DNA of 64,000 nt from an uncultured Porphyromonadaceae bacterium (GTDB lineage: Bacteria > Bacteroidota > Bacteroidia > Bacteroidales > Muribaculaceae), in contig URMS01000003.1 of the NCBI GenBank assembly GCA_900548975.1, forward strand, positions 1-64,000, in the 5' to 3' direction. Positions 55,281 through 63,938 of this stretch are shown here, one piece after another (positions within the stretch are counted from its first letter, which is position 1; every line of letters begins with the position of its first letter). Under the pieces are notes generated by a model. The model did not search any database, was not told the DNA's origin, and worked only from the letters and a program-made list of their open reading frames with translations. Made by a program: the position numbers and the translations under genes.

Positions 55281-55912
55281 AGATGCTCACACGGCTGGTG
55301 ACACAGCCACCGCTGCTCTACCGCCTGCTCTTCCCCGAAGCATTCTGGCGCGTCAAAATGACCGGCGCCGCCCCGAAGGTGTTCCTCACCTTCGACGACG
55401 GCCCCATACCCGAAGAAACACCCTGGGTGCTCGACGTGCTCGACCGCTACGGCATCAAGGCCACCTTCTTCATGGTGGGTGACAACGTGCGGCGCCACCC
55501 CGAGCTACTCGAGGAAGTGAAGCGGCGCGGCCACAGCTGGGGCAACCACACCATGCACCATCTGCAGGGCATGAAAGTGCGCGCGCACCGCTATCTCCGC
55601 GACGTGGCCGAGGCTCACGAGCTTATAGGCAGCACCCTCTTCCGGCCTCCGCACGGGCTGCTGCGCTGGGCGCAGGCAAAAGTCCTCAAGGAGCATTTCA
55701 ACATAGTGATGTACGACCTTGTGACGCGCGACTACGCCCGCAAAGCCGATGCCGACGAGGTGTTCGACAACGTGCGCCGCTTCGCCCGCAACGGATCCAT
55801 CATCGTATTCCACGATTCTCTCAAGGCCTCGGCAAACATGCGCGCGGCGCTCCCCCGCTCCATCGAATGGCTTCTCTCCCAGGGTTATGAATTCCACCGG
55901 CTCCCCATGTAG
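55277..55912 (+). CDS. NodB-homology polysaccharide deacetylase
   Basis: A 211-residue carbohydrate esterase 4-type protein. Motif 1 is LTFDDGP (Asp40, Asp41), motif 2 is NHTMHH (metal ligands His91 and His95), motif 3 is FRPPHG, and motif 5 IIVFHDS is near the end. A metal-dependent removal of N- or O-acetyl groups from a glycan is expected. There is no clear signal peptide; a hydrophobic start could anchor it. ATG 55277 overlaps the stop of the DUF2723 gene (ATGA), so translation is coupled, which hints at a shared glycan pathway. Confidence 0.9.
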   Translation: MKMLTRLVTQPPLLYRLLFPEAFWRVKMTGAAPKVFLTFDDGPIPEETPWVLDVLDRYGIKATFFMVGDNVRRHPELLEEVKRRGHSWGNHTMHHLQGMKVRAHRYLRDVAEAHELIGSTLFRPPHGLLRWAQAKVLKEHFNIVMYDLVTRDYARKADADEVFDNVRRFARNGSIIVFHDSLKASANMRAALPRSIEWLLSQGYEFHRLPM

Positions 55913-56816
55913 CCTTGCCGACGGCATCGTGGCCCGTGCCCGCTCCGCAGGTGCGTGTGCAGCCGCGTTCGCCGACGCCGGTCCTCTCAGTCCGGCCGAA
56001 CTCGCACCTTTCGGGCGCTGGCTCACCGACGGACGCCATGCCGGAATGAGCTATATGGAGAAATATGCCGAAATGCGCGCCGACCCGCGCACCCTGCTCG
56101 AGGGAGCGCGCTCGGTTCTGTGCACGGCTTTCGCCTACGGCCCTGTCGGACGCCGCCATCCTCTCATCGCCGACTATGCCCTCGGCGAAGACTACCACAC
56201 CGCCTTGCGCACCGCTCTCGCCCCCGTGGCTCAGGCCATGGAGGCCGCCGTACCAGGCTCGGCCACACGCATATGCATTGACACCGCTCCGCTGCGCGAA
56301 CGTGTGCTGGCCGTGCGCGCCGGTCTCGGATTCATCGGGCTGAACAATCTGCTGATAGTACCCGGCGTCGGTTCGAGGGTATTTCTCGCCGAAATACTGT
56401 GGACAGAAACCGTGCCCGCAGCGCCACCCGCTGCAAAAACCACCTGCGAGAGGTGCGGTGCCTGCGTTGCCGCCTGTCCGGGCCATGCCCTCGACGGCTC
56501 GGGCGGTCTCGACGCCCGCCGATGCCTCTCCTACCTCACAATCGAGCATCGCGGCGAACTCACCGACGGCCTCCCGCTGGCCCACCGCCGCATCTACGGC
56601 TGCGACATATGTCAGGACGCCTGCCCGCACAACCGCGGCGTAGCCAACGCCATCCTGCCCGCATTCAGTCCCCTCCCCGAGGTCATGGACCTCACACTGG
56701 CCGATATGGCGGCAATCGGCGACGCCGATTTCCGCCGCATCTTCCGCCGCAGCGCCATTTTCAGGCTCAAGTCCGCCAACATGCGCCGCAACGCTCTCGC
56801 CGCAGACAAAGGATGA
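55887..56816 (+). CDS. queG: Epoxyqueuosine reductase QueG
   Basis: A 309-residue cobalamin and Fe-S enzyme that makes the final step of queuosine synthesis in tRNA. Two [4Fe-4S] motifs: CERCGACVAACP from Cys187 and CDICQDACPHNR from Cys239. CIDTAPLRERVLAVRAGLGFIG is the B12/substrate block. The ATG at 55887 lies inside the end of the deacetylase gene (26-base overlap) and gives the correct length. Other queuosine genes are not in the window. Confidence 0.95.
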   Translation: MNSTGSPCSLADGIVARARSAGACAAAFADAGPLSPAELAPFGRWLTDGRHAGMSYMEKYAEMRADPRTLLEGARSVLCTAFAYGPVGRRHPLIADYALGEDYHTALRTALAPVAQAMEAAVPGSATRICIDTAPLRERVLAVRAGLGFIGLNNLLIVPGVGSRVFLAEILWTETVPAAPPAAKTTCERCGACVAACPGHALDGSGGLDARRCLSYLTIEHRGELTDGLPLAHRRIYGCDICQDACPHNRGVANAILPAFSPLPEVMDLTLADMAAIGDADFRRIFRRSAIFRLKSANMRRNALAADKG

Positions 56817-56849
56817 TTCCAAAATAAAACTCTATTTATCCCAATTGCC

Positions 56850-58742
56850 ATGAAAAAACTTATTCTTCTCCTCTCCGCAGCCGCAATGCTGGCAACGGCG
56901 GCATGCTCGTCGTTCTCCAACCGCGGCGAAGTCGACCGGCCTATGATCGCGTCCTCCAGTCAGGACTATATGGGCATAGAGAAAGTAGTGCTCAGCGACA
57001 CGGCCACCGTCGTATACAGCGTGGTCCACTTCTCCCCCGGTGCGTGGATCAGCATCGACGATTCAAGCTACATCACCGACGGAACCGGCCGCTACAGGCT
57101 CATGCACACCGACGGCATCACACCGGGCGAGCATCTGACAATGCCCGATTCGGGCGTAGTGCGCTTCACCATGACCTTCCCAGCCATAGCCGCCGGCGCT
57201 GAAAGCATCGACTTTTCCGAGGGCACACCCGGCGGATGGAACATATGGGGCATAGACCTTACCGGTAAAGCCGGCCACGACATCAATCTCAGCGCCGTAC
57301 CCGCCGCACTGCGTGGCGAGTTGGCCATGACATCGCTTCCAGAATCCACGATAGCCTTCGGCGACAGCACCACCGTGAACATACATATCCTCGGCTACCG
57401 GCCCGAAATGGGCGACAAACTCCTCTGGGCCATGAACACCGTCCACGGGCAGATCGGCACCGACACTCCCGCGGCAGTCGACAGCCTCGGCAACGCCACC
57501 ATCAGAACCGCCCTCTCGGCTCCGGCCGAAATCATGGTCATTGGCTTCGATTTCCGGCACCCGCTGAGCGGAGGCACTCTGCTTGAGCCGGGCGAAACCG
57601 TCGACCTCTACATCGACAGCCACCTGTGGGGCATCCGCAACATGGCCGTGCGCGACAACGTCCGGTCGGTCTACGCCCGTCCCGAGGGTTACAGCCCGTC
57701 GTATGCCTCCGGCCGCTACCAGGGTCTGCGGAATGCTTTCGGATCCGAATACTACGGCATGCAGTTCCACGGCTGCGACTTCGGCGACTACCACATGAAC
57801 GGCGACGAATACACCGCATACGTCCTGGACCAGTACAAGAGTCTGAAGGACTCGCTCGATGCCAACACATCACTTCCGGCTGCGGCGCGGCAGTACTGGG
57901 AGTCGTCGCTGCGCGGCGATCTTATCTATGCCGCCTCGAACGCCCGCAACATCATGCGCCTGCAGTACTACTGCAAGCACGGCAACTGGGGCGCCGCCGT
58001 CGACCCCGACAGCCTGCCGGTGAAGCTGTCTCCCGAAAATGTAAAGGCCATCGCCGCCCTTGTCGATTTCAACGACAGCAAGCTCCTTCTGCTCAGCAAC
58101 ATCAACGAAATGTACGACACTGACATATGGAAGGACGCGGGCATCGACCCGGGCATACTCGAGAGTGTGCGTCTCTATAACGAAGCCTACGAGGCAGCCA
58201 ACGATGTGCGCACCGATACCGCCGCCCTGGCAGAACTCCGGCGCCTTGCTGCGCCGATGGCCGACGAGGTCGAAGCCCACTACAAGGCCCGCAAGGCGCG
58301 TCTCGATGCCCTCGACGCGTCTCTGATATCTCCGACACCCGACGTGGCACCCGAACGCATCTTCGACGCCATCGTGGCTCCCCACAAGGGCAAGGTGGTG
58401 ATGGTGGATCTATGGAATACGTGGTGTGCTCCCTGCCGGGCAGCCATAGCGCAGAACGAGCCCGAAAAAAGCGGCGACCTCGCCTCCGACGATATTGTGT
58501 GGATATATATTGCCGATGAATCGTCGCCGATGCCCGACTATCTTTCCATGATCAAAAATATCCGCGGGCAGCACTATCGCCTCACCAAAGACGAGATATC
58601 CGTGATACGCAAGCGCTTCGATGTCGACGGCATACCCTTCTACATCCTCGTCGACCGCCGTGGCAAAGCAGCCCCTCGCCCCGACCTCCGCGACCATTCT
58701 TCTTTCAAGTCGACCATTCGTGCCGCCTTGAAAGAGAGTTGA
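56850..58742 (+). CDS. TlpA-like thiol-disulfide lipoprotein
   Basis: A 630-residue lipoprotein (lipobox TAAC, Cys19). A long N-terminal region of beta-structure and helix (about 30-490) of unknown function is followed by a thioredoxin domain at the C-terminus with WCAPC (Cys526, Cys529) in VMVDLWNTWCAPCR and the cis-Pro segment DGIPFYILVD. This arrangement is common in Bacteroidetes TlpA/AhpC-TSA proteins of the periplasm. It would reduce or isomerise disulfides in envelope proteins. Start at ATG 56850 is 33 bases after queG. Confidence 0.88.
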   Translation: MKKLILLLSAAAMLATAACSSFSNRGEVDRPMIASSSQDYMGIEKVVLSDTATVVYSVVHFSPGAWISIDDSSYITDGTGRYRLMHTDGITPGEHLTMPDSGVVRFTMTFPAIAAGAESIDFSEGTPGGWNIWGIDLTGKAGHDINLSAVPAALRGELAMTSLPESTIAFGDSTTVNIHILGYRPEMGDKLLWAMNTVHGQIGTDTPAAVDSLGNATIRTALSAPAEIMVIGFDFRHPLSGGTLLEPGETVDLYIDSHLWGIRNMAVRDNVRSVYARPEGYSPSYASGRYQGLRNAFGSEYYGMQFHGCDFGDYHMNGDEYTAYVLDQYKSLKDSLDANTSLPAAARQYWESSLRGDLIYAASNARNIMRLQYYCKHGNWGAAVDPDSLPVKLSPENVKAIAALVDFNDSKLLLLSNINEMYDTDIWKDAGIDPGILESVRLYNEAYEAANDVRTDTAALAELRRLAAPMADEVEAHYKARKARLDALDASLISPTPDVAPERIFDAIVAPHKGKVVMVDLWNTWCAPCRAAIAQNEPEKSGDLASDDIVWIYIADESSPMPDYLSMIKNIRGQHYRLTKDEISVIRKRFDVDGIPFYILVDRRGKAAPRPDLRDHSSFKSTIRAALKES

Positions 58743-58925
58743 AAAAGTTACAAATTAGAAGTTAGGAGTTAGGAGTTCCGTCTCTGCGAAACCACGTAGT
58801 GGTCCCTCAGAAGTTCAACTTCTAACTCCTAACTTCTAATTGGTAATTGCCTGAAGGTCTATTCTCTTAACTTTTTTACACTCATTACTCCTTCAACTTA
58901 TACTTATTACTCCTTCAACCCGATA
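58741..58925. repeat. Long intergenic hairpin between convergent genes
   Basis: AATTAGAAGTTAGGAGTT at 58753-58770 is an exact inverted repeat of 58824-58841 (18 bp). An outer layer of GAAAAAGTT and of CTTAACTTTTTT / CTCCTTCAAC pyrimidine units surrounds it. Within the loop, ACCACGTAGTGGT (58791-58803) is a further palindrome. It may terminate both convergent transcripts. Confidence 0.75.
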
Positions 58926-58936
58926 TCAGCGGAAGA

Positions 58937-61705
58937 TTAATGCGCTTCGAGCCAGTTGGAGCCGACGCCGGCCGACACCTCCATGGGCACGCGGCCCTTG
59001 TAGGCGCTTTCCATCTGACGTACTACGAGCTCCTGCATCTCGGCGAGTTCTTCGGGTACAACGTTGAAAATCAATTCGTCGTGTACCTGCATTATCATGC
59101 GCGAGCGCAGACCGCGGCGGCGTATCTCGGCGTCGACAGCCACCATGGCAACCTTGATAATGTCGGCGGCCGAACCCTGCAGCGGGGCGTTGATGGCATT
59201 TCGCTCGGCATAGCCGCGGACGGCGGCACTGCGCGAGGCGATATCGGGCAGATAGCGTTTGCGGCCCATGATGGTGCTTACGAATCCGTCGCGGCGCGCG
59301 TCCTCGATGGACTGCTGCATATACTCGGCAACCTTGGGGTATGTGGCCAGATAGCCCTCTATCAGCTCCTTGGCCTCGCCGCGCGGTATGCCGAGACGTT
59401 CCGAAAGACCGAAGGCCGATATGCCGTAGATAATACCGAAATTGGCCGTCTTGGCCTTGCGGCGCTGATCGTCGGTAACATCGGCGATGTCCTCGTGGTA
59501 TATCTTGGCAGCAGTGGCGCGGTGAATGTCGGCCCCCGAAAGGAAGGCGCCGATCATCTCCTGATCCCCGCTCAGGTCGGCCATAAGACGCAGTTCTATC
59601 TGCGAATAGTCGGCCGACAGCATCAGATCGCCCGGATCTGGTACAAAAGCGCGGCGAATATCGCGGCCGTCGGCGGTGCGGACGGGTATGTTCTGAAGAT
59701 TGGGATTTGTCGACGACAGGCGTCCAGTCGCCGTAGCTGTCTGGTTATAAGTGGTATGCAGCTTGCCAGTTAGCGGATTGATGAGCTTGGGCAGCGAGTC
59801 GACATAGGTAGCCAGAAGTTTCTTGAGGGCGCGTATATCGAGGATGAGGCGTACCAGAGGTACGTCTTTGGCATACTTTTCGAGTATATCCTCGGCTGTG
59901 GACCATGCTCCGCCCTTGGTGCGCCGGGCCTTGGGGTCGATCTGCATTTCCTCGAACAGGATAGTACCAACCTGCAGAGGCGAGCTCACGTTGAACGGGC
60001 GCCCCGCGAGCGTATATGCCTCCTGCTCGAGCGCGGCAAGGCGTTTGCCCAGCTCTACCGACAGACGGTGCAGCTCGCCCACATCTACGCGCGCACCGCA
60101 CCACTCCATGCCGGCAAGAACACCGACCATGGGAGTCTCGACCTCGTCGAAGAGCTTGAGATGCCCTTTTTCGGCCAGTTCGGCCATAAGAGGAGCCCGC
60201 AGGCGCAGCGACACCGAGGCCGTCTCGCCCATGGCGCCGGCCGCATCGGCAGGCATGCGGCGGCGCTCGGAGGCCGTATAGTCGATATCGTAGGTATGGA
60301 ATCCGAGATATACCATGGCCATGGTGGCGGTGTCGTGTTTCGACTCGGGGTTGCACAGATAGTGGGCCACACCGGTGTCGAACCATTTGGCGCCCGAAAA
60401 TTCAACATTCATGCGGCGCAGCACGAGCATGGCTCGCTTGATATCCTCGCCCACTACAGTGACATCGGGGTTCGCGAAGAGCGGCTGAAGGAGTTCGGCC
60501 TCAACGGCGCGTCGGGCTGCGTCGGCGCTTAACGGTATATAAGCCGAGCGGCCGCCGGCCTCGCTGTCGTAGGCCAGAGCTATGCCGCAGGGCTGTGCAG
60601 TCATGGCCTCGGCGCCGTCGGCATTGAGGGCCATGCCCACCTCGCCGGCGGCTATGGCCTTGCTTATGAAAGCGGAGATATCAGCCGGAGATTCCAGCAC
60701 CTCGACCGGCGAGGCGGGCGCCTCGTATTTCACTGTCGGGGCGTCTTCTTCCGGAATATCGAACAGCGAACCCATAGTGCCCGGAGCAGCCGCAGGGGGC
60801 GCCGGAGCCGGGGCGACTGCCGTTTCTGCGGCTGAGGTGAATTTTGCGGCGAAACTTCTGAATTCGAGCTCCTTGAACAGGGCCAGCAGAGCATCTACAT
60901 CGGGCTCGCAGCGACGCAGGGCCTCGGGGTCGAAAGGCACCGGTGCTTCGGTGCAGATAGTGACAAGTTCCTTCGACATGCGTATCTGCGCCTCGTTGGT
61001 CTCTATCTTGGTGCGGAGCGCACCTTTGATTTCAGCAGTATGGGTGAGCATATTTTCCACCGAGCCGAACTGCTGTATAAGCTTCACGGCCGTTTTCTCG
61101 CCCACACCGGGGCAGCCGGGCACATTGTCCGACGCATCGCCTTCGAGGGCGAGCAGATCGATAACCTGCGACGGCGACTGGATACCGTAGCGCTCGCACA
61201 CCTGCTGCGGACCGCGTATCTCGAAGCCCTGGCCCTTGAGGGCGGGGCGGTACATGAACACGCGGTCGGTGACGAGCTGCCCGTAGTCCTTGTCGGGCGT
61301 CATCATGTATGTGACGAAGCCTTCGGCCTCGGCGCGGCGCGAGAGTGTGCCTATGATGTCGTCGGCCTCGTAGCCCTCGGCCTCGAGGGCCGGTATGCGG
61401 TATGCCGCAAGAAGTGCCTTGATATATGGAATGGCCGCGGTAATATCCTCGGGCTGCTTGTCGCGCCCGGCCTTATACTCGGGGTACTGCTCGTGGCGGA
61501 ACGTGCGGCCGTGCTCGGGGTCGAAGCACACGGCTATATGCGTGGGATTCTCCTTGCGCATCACATCGTCGAGCGCGAGCAGAAAACCGAAAATAGCCGA
61601 AGTGTTCAATCCGGCCGATGTCACGCGGGGCGAGCGCAGCAGCGCATAGTAAGCCCTGTAGATCAACGCATAGGCGTCGAGTAAAAAAAGCTTCTTCTCT
61701 TCCAT
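58937..61705 (-). CDS. polA: DNA polymerase I with degenerate proofreading domain
   Basis: A 922-residue family A polymerase. The 5'-3' exonuclease is intact (LLDAYALIYRAYYA; EGYEADDIIGTLSRR; LEGDASDNVPGCPGVGEKTA). Polymerase motifs A (LSADYSQIELRLMA), B (RRKAKTANFGIIYG) and C (MQVHDELIF) are intact. The middle 3'-5' exonuclease fold is recognisable, but the four catalytic carboxylates of E. coli Pol I (Asp355, Glu357, Asp424, Asp501) align to Ala359, Asn361, Ala425 and Thr495, so proofreading should be absent. Start at ATG 61705; the longer frame upstream reads through a 336-bp mobile element. Confidence 0.95.
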   Translation of the reverse strand: MEEKKLFLLDAYALIYRAYYALLRSPRVTSAGLNTSAIFGFLLALDDVMRKENPTHIAVCFDPEHGRTFRHEQYPEYKAGRDKQPEDITAAIPYIKALLAAYRIPALEAEGYEADDIIGTLSRRAEAEGFVTYMMTPDKDYGQLVTDRVFMYRPALKGQGFEIRGPQQVCERYGIQSPSQVIDLLALEGDASDNVPGCPGVGEKTAVKLIQQFGSVENMLTHTAEIKGALRTKIETNEAQIRMSKELVTICTEAPVPFDPEALRRCEPDVDALLALFKELEFRSFAAKFTSAAETAVAPAPAPPAAAPGTMGSLFDIPEEDAPTVKYEAPASPVEVLESPADISAFISKAIAAGEVGMALNADGAEAMTAQPCGIALAYDSEAGGRSAYIPLSADAARRAVEAELLQPLFANPDVTVVGEDIKRAMLVLRRMNVEFSGAKWFDTGVAHYLCNPESKHDTATMAMVYLGFHTYDIDYTASERRRMPADAAGAMGETASVSLRLRAPLMAELAEKGHLKLFDEVETPMVGVLAGMEWCGARVDVGELHRLSVELGKRLAALEQEAYTLAGRPFNVSSPLQVGTILFEEMQIDPKARRTKGGAWSTAEDILEKYAKDVPLVRLILDIRALKKLLATYVDSLPKLINPLTGKLHTTYNQTATATGRLSSTNPNLQNIPVRTADGRDIRRAFVPDPGDLMLSADYSQIELRLMADLSGDQEMIGAFLSGADIHRATAAKIYHEDIADVTDDQRRKAKTANFGIIYGISAFGLSERLGIPRGEAKELIEGYLATYPKVAEYMQQSIEDARRDGFVSTIMGRKRYLPDIASRSAAVRGYAERNAINAPLQGSAADIIKVAMVAVDAEIRRRGLRSRMIMQVHDELIFNVVPEELAEMQELVVRQMESAYKGRVPMEVSAGVGSNWLEAH

Positions 61706-61724
61706 AAATTCTGTAGGCACATAA

Positions 61725-62060
61725 GAGGGTGTTTCATAATATCTGTTAAACCCCAGGTTGGTGTATTTTTGCTTAAATTGCACATTATGAAGAGGGAGGA
61801 TAGCGGTGGCTATGTGACCGATGAATGATGGGCAAGTTAACAAAAAGACGCCAAGCCGGTGCTAATGTTAAAATACGCCCGCTTTCAGGTCTGATCAGAA
61901 TATCTGTCATGACGGTATCAAAGGCTCCGCCTCCAAAAATTCAGAGTGTCTTTATATCTTCGTCTCAGTCACATAGCCACCGCTATGCTCCTTCGTCTCA
62001 GATATAAATCCATCTCCGACTTTTTGGCCTGGAGTTTAACAGATATTATGAAACACCCTC
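61725..62060. mobile_element. 336-bp MITE-like element in the polA leader
   Basis: Perfect 27-bp terminal inverted repeats begin GAGGGTGTTTCATAATATCT (61725-61751) and return at 62034-62060. Direct TAA duplications flank it (61722-61724 and 62061-62063). A second inverted pair of 19 bp, ATAGCGGTGGCTATGTGAC, is at 61800-61818 and 61968-61986. An inward -7 box TATTTTTG is at 61764-61771. No transposase is encoded. TNA duplication and ends are compatible with an IS5/IS1031-type parent (inference). Confidence 0.88.
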
Positions 62061-62072
62061 TAAGTGCGCCCA

Positions 62073-62080
62073 CAAAGATA
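62073..62080 (-). promoter_or_regulatory. Original -7 box of polA, now separated by the MITE
   Basis: Minus-strand TATCTTTG (62080-62073) is nine bases from the element. With the element and one TAA removed it would lie about 28 bases from the polA ATG, a normal distance. Confidence 0.55.
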
Positions 62081-62257
62081 ACAAAAAAACGCCCAACCCG
62101 CTACCATAATCGCGCCCGCAGCCATGCCGCCCACAAGCGCAAAGCGCTTACATATTCACACAGCCTGGGGTGAGGCGCCACAGGCGTCCGTAACCCCAGG
62201 TCTATGAATCATAAAAAAACATTAGCAACCGCGACAGCGGTTGGATAAAACGACCAT

Positions 62258-62713
62258 CTAATCATCGAAAAGATATCGCCCATCGTATTCGATCTCATAC
62301 AGATCAAGGAATTTTCGCACTTCCTGCTCCAGCGACAATCCTCTGTGATGCTCGAACTGACGGCATATATACTCCTTAACCACAGGCACCGCAGATTTAG
62401 AATACGATAACGCAGCATACCCCCTCTGCCACTGAAACCGGCCGACCACAAATCTTTTGAGATTGATAAATTTAGTCGTCGCAATCTTCAGATCCCTTAC
62501 TAAATCGGGCAACAATTTATTGATATTATATTCGATTAGAATGTGTACGTGGTTTTCGGTACCGCCCACTACTACACATTCATGCCCGAGACTTCGAACG
62601 GTAGCAGCCATATATGCATGTACGGTCGGCAACCATTGTAAGGGCATGAGGCTGTACCGACCTTTTACAGCGAATATGAGTTGGATATAGATTTTTGATA
62701 AGGTGCTTGCCAT
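62258..62713 (-). CDS. IS200-like Y1 transposase
   Basis: A 151-residue protein. HUH motif His55/His57 in TENHVHILIEY and nucleophile Tyr115 in VVKEYICRQFEHH. N-terminus KIYIQLIFAVKGR is typical of Bacteroidetes IS200-like TnpA. It is clearly a different subgroup from the transposase at 42763-43212. The start at ATG 62713 (MASTLSKIY) is supported by the promoter just upstream. All catalytic residues are intact. No tnpB. Confidence 0.92.
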   Translation of the reverse strand: MASTLSKIYIQLIFAVKGRYSLMPLQWLPTVHAYMAATVRSLGHECVVVGGTENHVHILIEYNINKLLPDLVRDLKIATTKFINLKRFVVGRFQWQRGYAALSYSKSAVPVVKEYICRQFEHHRGLSLEQEVRKFLDLYEIEYDGRYLFDD

Positions 62714-62717
62714 TTGG

Positions 62718-62747
62718 CAAATATAGCAATTATTCGTTGATGCACAA
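62718..62747 (-). promoter_or_regulatory. Promoter of the IS200-like transposase
   Basis: Minus strand TTG (62747-62745), 19-base spacer, TATATTTG (62725-62718), ending 4 bases before the ATG, so the mRNA would be nearly leaderless, a way to keep transposase expression low. Confidence 0.6.
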
Positions 62748-62893
62748 TCTTTTTCCGGACAATTATCCAACCGCTGCCGCGGTTGGGCCCAATGGGGATA
62801 TACAGAAACCTGGGGTTACGAACGCTTATGGCGTTCTCACCCCAGGCTATGTGAATATATAAGCGCTTTGCGCTTTATGCAGAATATGTGCGG

Positions 62894-63862
62894 TCAGGAA
62901 GTGTGAATGAGATAGAGGATGTAGGCGATGTAGGCGGCGGTGAGGACAGCGCCCTCGGCGCGGGTGATGGTGTTCTTTTTAAAGAACCATCCGAAGAACC
63001 AGAAGAGGATACATGAGCCGGTGAGCACGAGCAGATCGACCGGTCCTATCGCTCCGAAAGCCAGAGGCCGGATTGTGGCCGATGCTCCCAGAACCATGAA
63101 TATATTGAAAATATTGCTGCCAATGACATTGCCCAGCGCTATACCCGGTTTGCCCTTGAGCGCGGCAGCCACTGAGGTGGCGAGTTCGGGCAGCGATGTG
63201 CCGGCGGCCACAATGGTAAGGCCTATTATGGCGTCGCTCACGCCAAGAGCCGAAGCTATACCCGAAGCTCCGTCGACGAATTTATCGCCGCCGAATACGA
63301 GGCCTGCAAGCCCCAGGGCCACCCACAGCCATGCTTTCCACGAAGGCATCGTTTTGGCGGCCGATGCATTTTCAATCTCATCGGCATTGGCATTCTTAGC
63401 CCTCGAGAAAGTATAGCGCATGAATATGGCGAAGAACAGCAGCAACACTATGCCGTCGGCACGCCAGAGCATGCGGGTATCGCCGTCTCCCAGCCATGGC
63501 CCCATGCCGAAGGCCAGCAACGCCAGTGCCGAGACTATGACGAGGGGAATATCGGCCGTCATGGTGCCCGATTCCACCCGTATAGGCCGCACCAGAGCGG
63601 TGATGCCTACGATGGCGAGGATGTTGAATATGTTGCTGCCCACGGCATTGCCTATGGCGAGCTCGCCGTTGCCACCTATAGCCGAAACGACGCTTATGAC
63701 AAGTTCGGGAGCCGATGTGCCGAATGCCACAACGGTAAGTCCCACCACCATGTCGGACACGCCCCAGCGGCGTGCTATGGCCGAGGCTCCGTCGGTGAGC
63801 ATATTCGCACCGACCAGAATGAGAGCCAGTCCGAGCAGAAGGAAGACGATATTGAGTATCAT
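62894..63862 (-). CDS. Calcium/sodium antiporter (CaCA family, YrbG-like)
   Basis: A 322-residue inner-membrane antiporter with two inverted halves. The alpha-repeats are easily seen: VVAFGTSAPELVIS with GNAVGSNIFNI in the first half, and IVAAGTSLPELATS with GNVIGSNIFNI in the second; they form the ion-binding centre with the acidic residues of the SAPE and LPE motifs. A cytoplasmic loop (about 150-175) separates the halves. It exports Ca2+ in exchange for Na+. A minus-strand -7 box TACTTTTG is at 63890-63883. Confidence 0.93.
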   Translation of the reverse strand: MILNIVFLLLGLALILVGANMLTDGASAIARRWGVSDMVVGLTVVAFGTSAPELVISVVSAIGGNGELAIGNAVGSNIFNILAIVGITALVRPIRVESGTMTADIPLVIVSALALLAFGMGPWLGDGDTRMLWRADGIVLLLFFAIFMRYTFSRAKNANADEIENASAAKTMPSWKAWLWVALGLAGLVFGGDKFVDGASGIASALGVSDAIIGLTIVAAGTSLPELATSVAAALKGKPGIALGNVIGSNIFNIFMVLGASATIRPLAFGAIGPVDLLVLTGSCILFWFFGWFFKKNTITRAEGAVLTAAYIAYILYLIHTS

Positions 63863-63902
63863 GACGGATTATTAATATCCTGCAAAAGTACAAATAAAGC
63901 CG

Positions 63903-63910
63903 TATATTTG
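63903..63910 (+). promoter_or_regulatory. -7 box of the last, truncated gene
   Basis: TATATTTG, 28 bases before the ATG at 63939. It is divergent from the antiporter gene. Confidence 0.5.
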
Positions 63911-63938
63911 CACTTCCTTAACACTTCCAATCGACATT

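Larger units (their letters stand above)
62135..62875. mobile_element. Y1 transposase element with ~110-bp inverted hairpin arms
   Basis: The left arm (62135-62243) has stems AAGCGC/GCGCTT, CCTGGGGT/ACCCCAGG and CAACCGC/GCGGTTG. The right arm (62767-62875) has the same three stems in reverse order and orientation, with the sequences between also related (TATTCACA, TAACCCCAGG). The transposase gene lies between the arms. These are the imperfect ends typical of IS200/REP systems. Confidence 0.78.

Noticed and set aside
61825..62007. Short open frame inside the MITE as a transposase fragment
   Set aside because: 60 codons with no resemblance to a DDE or HUH transposase.
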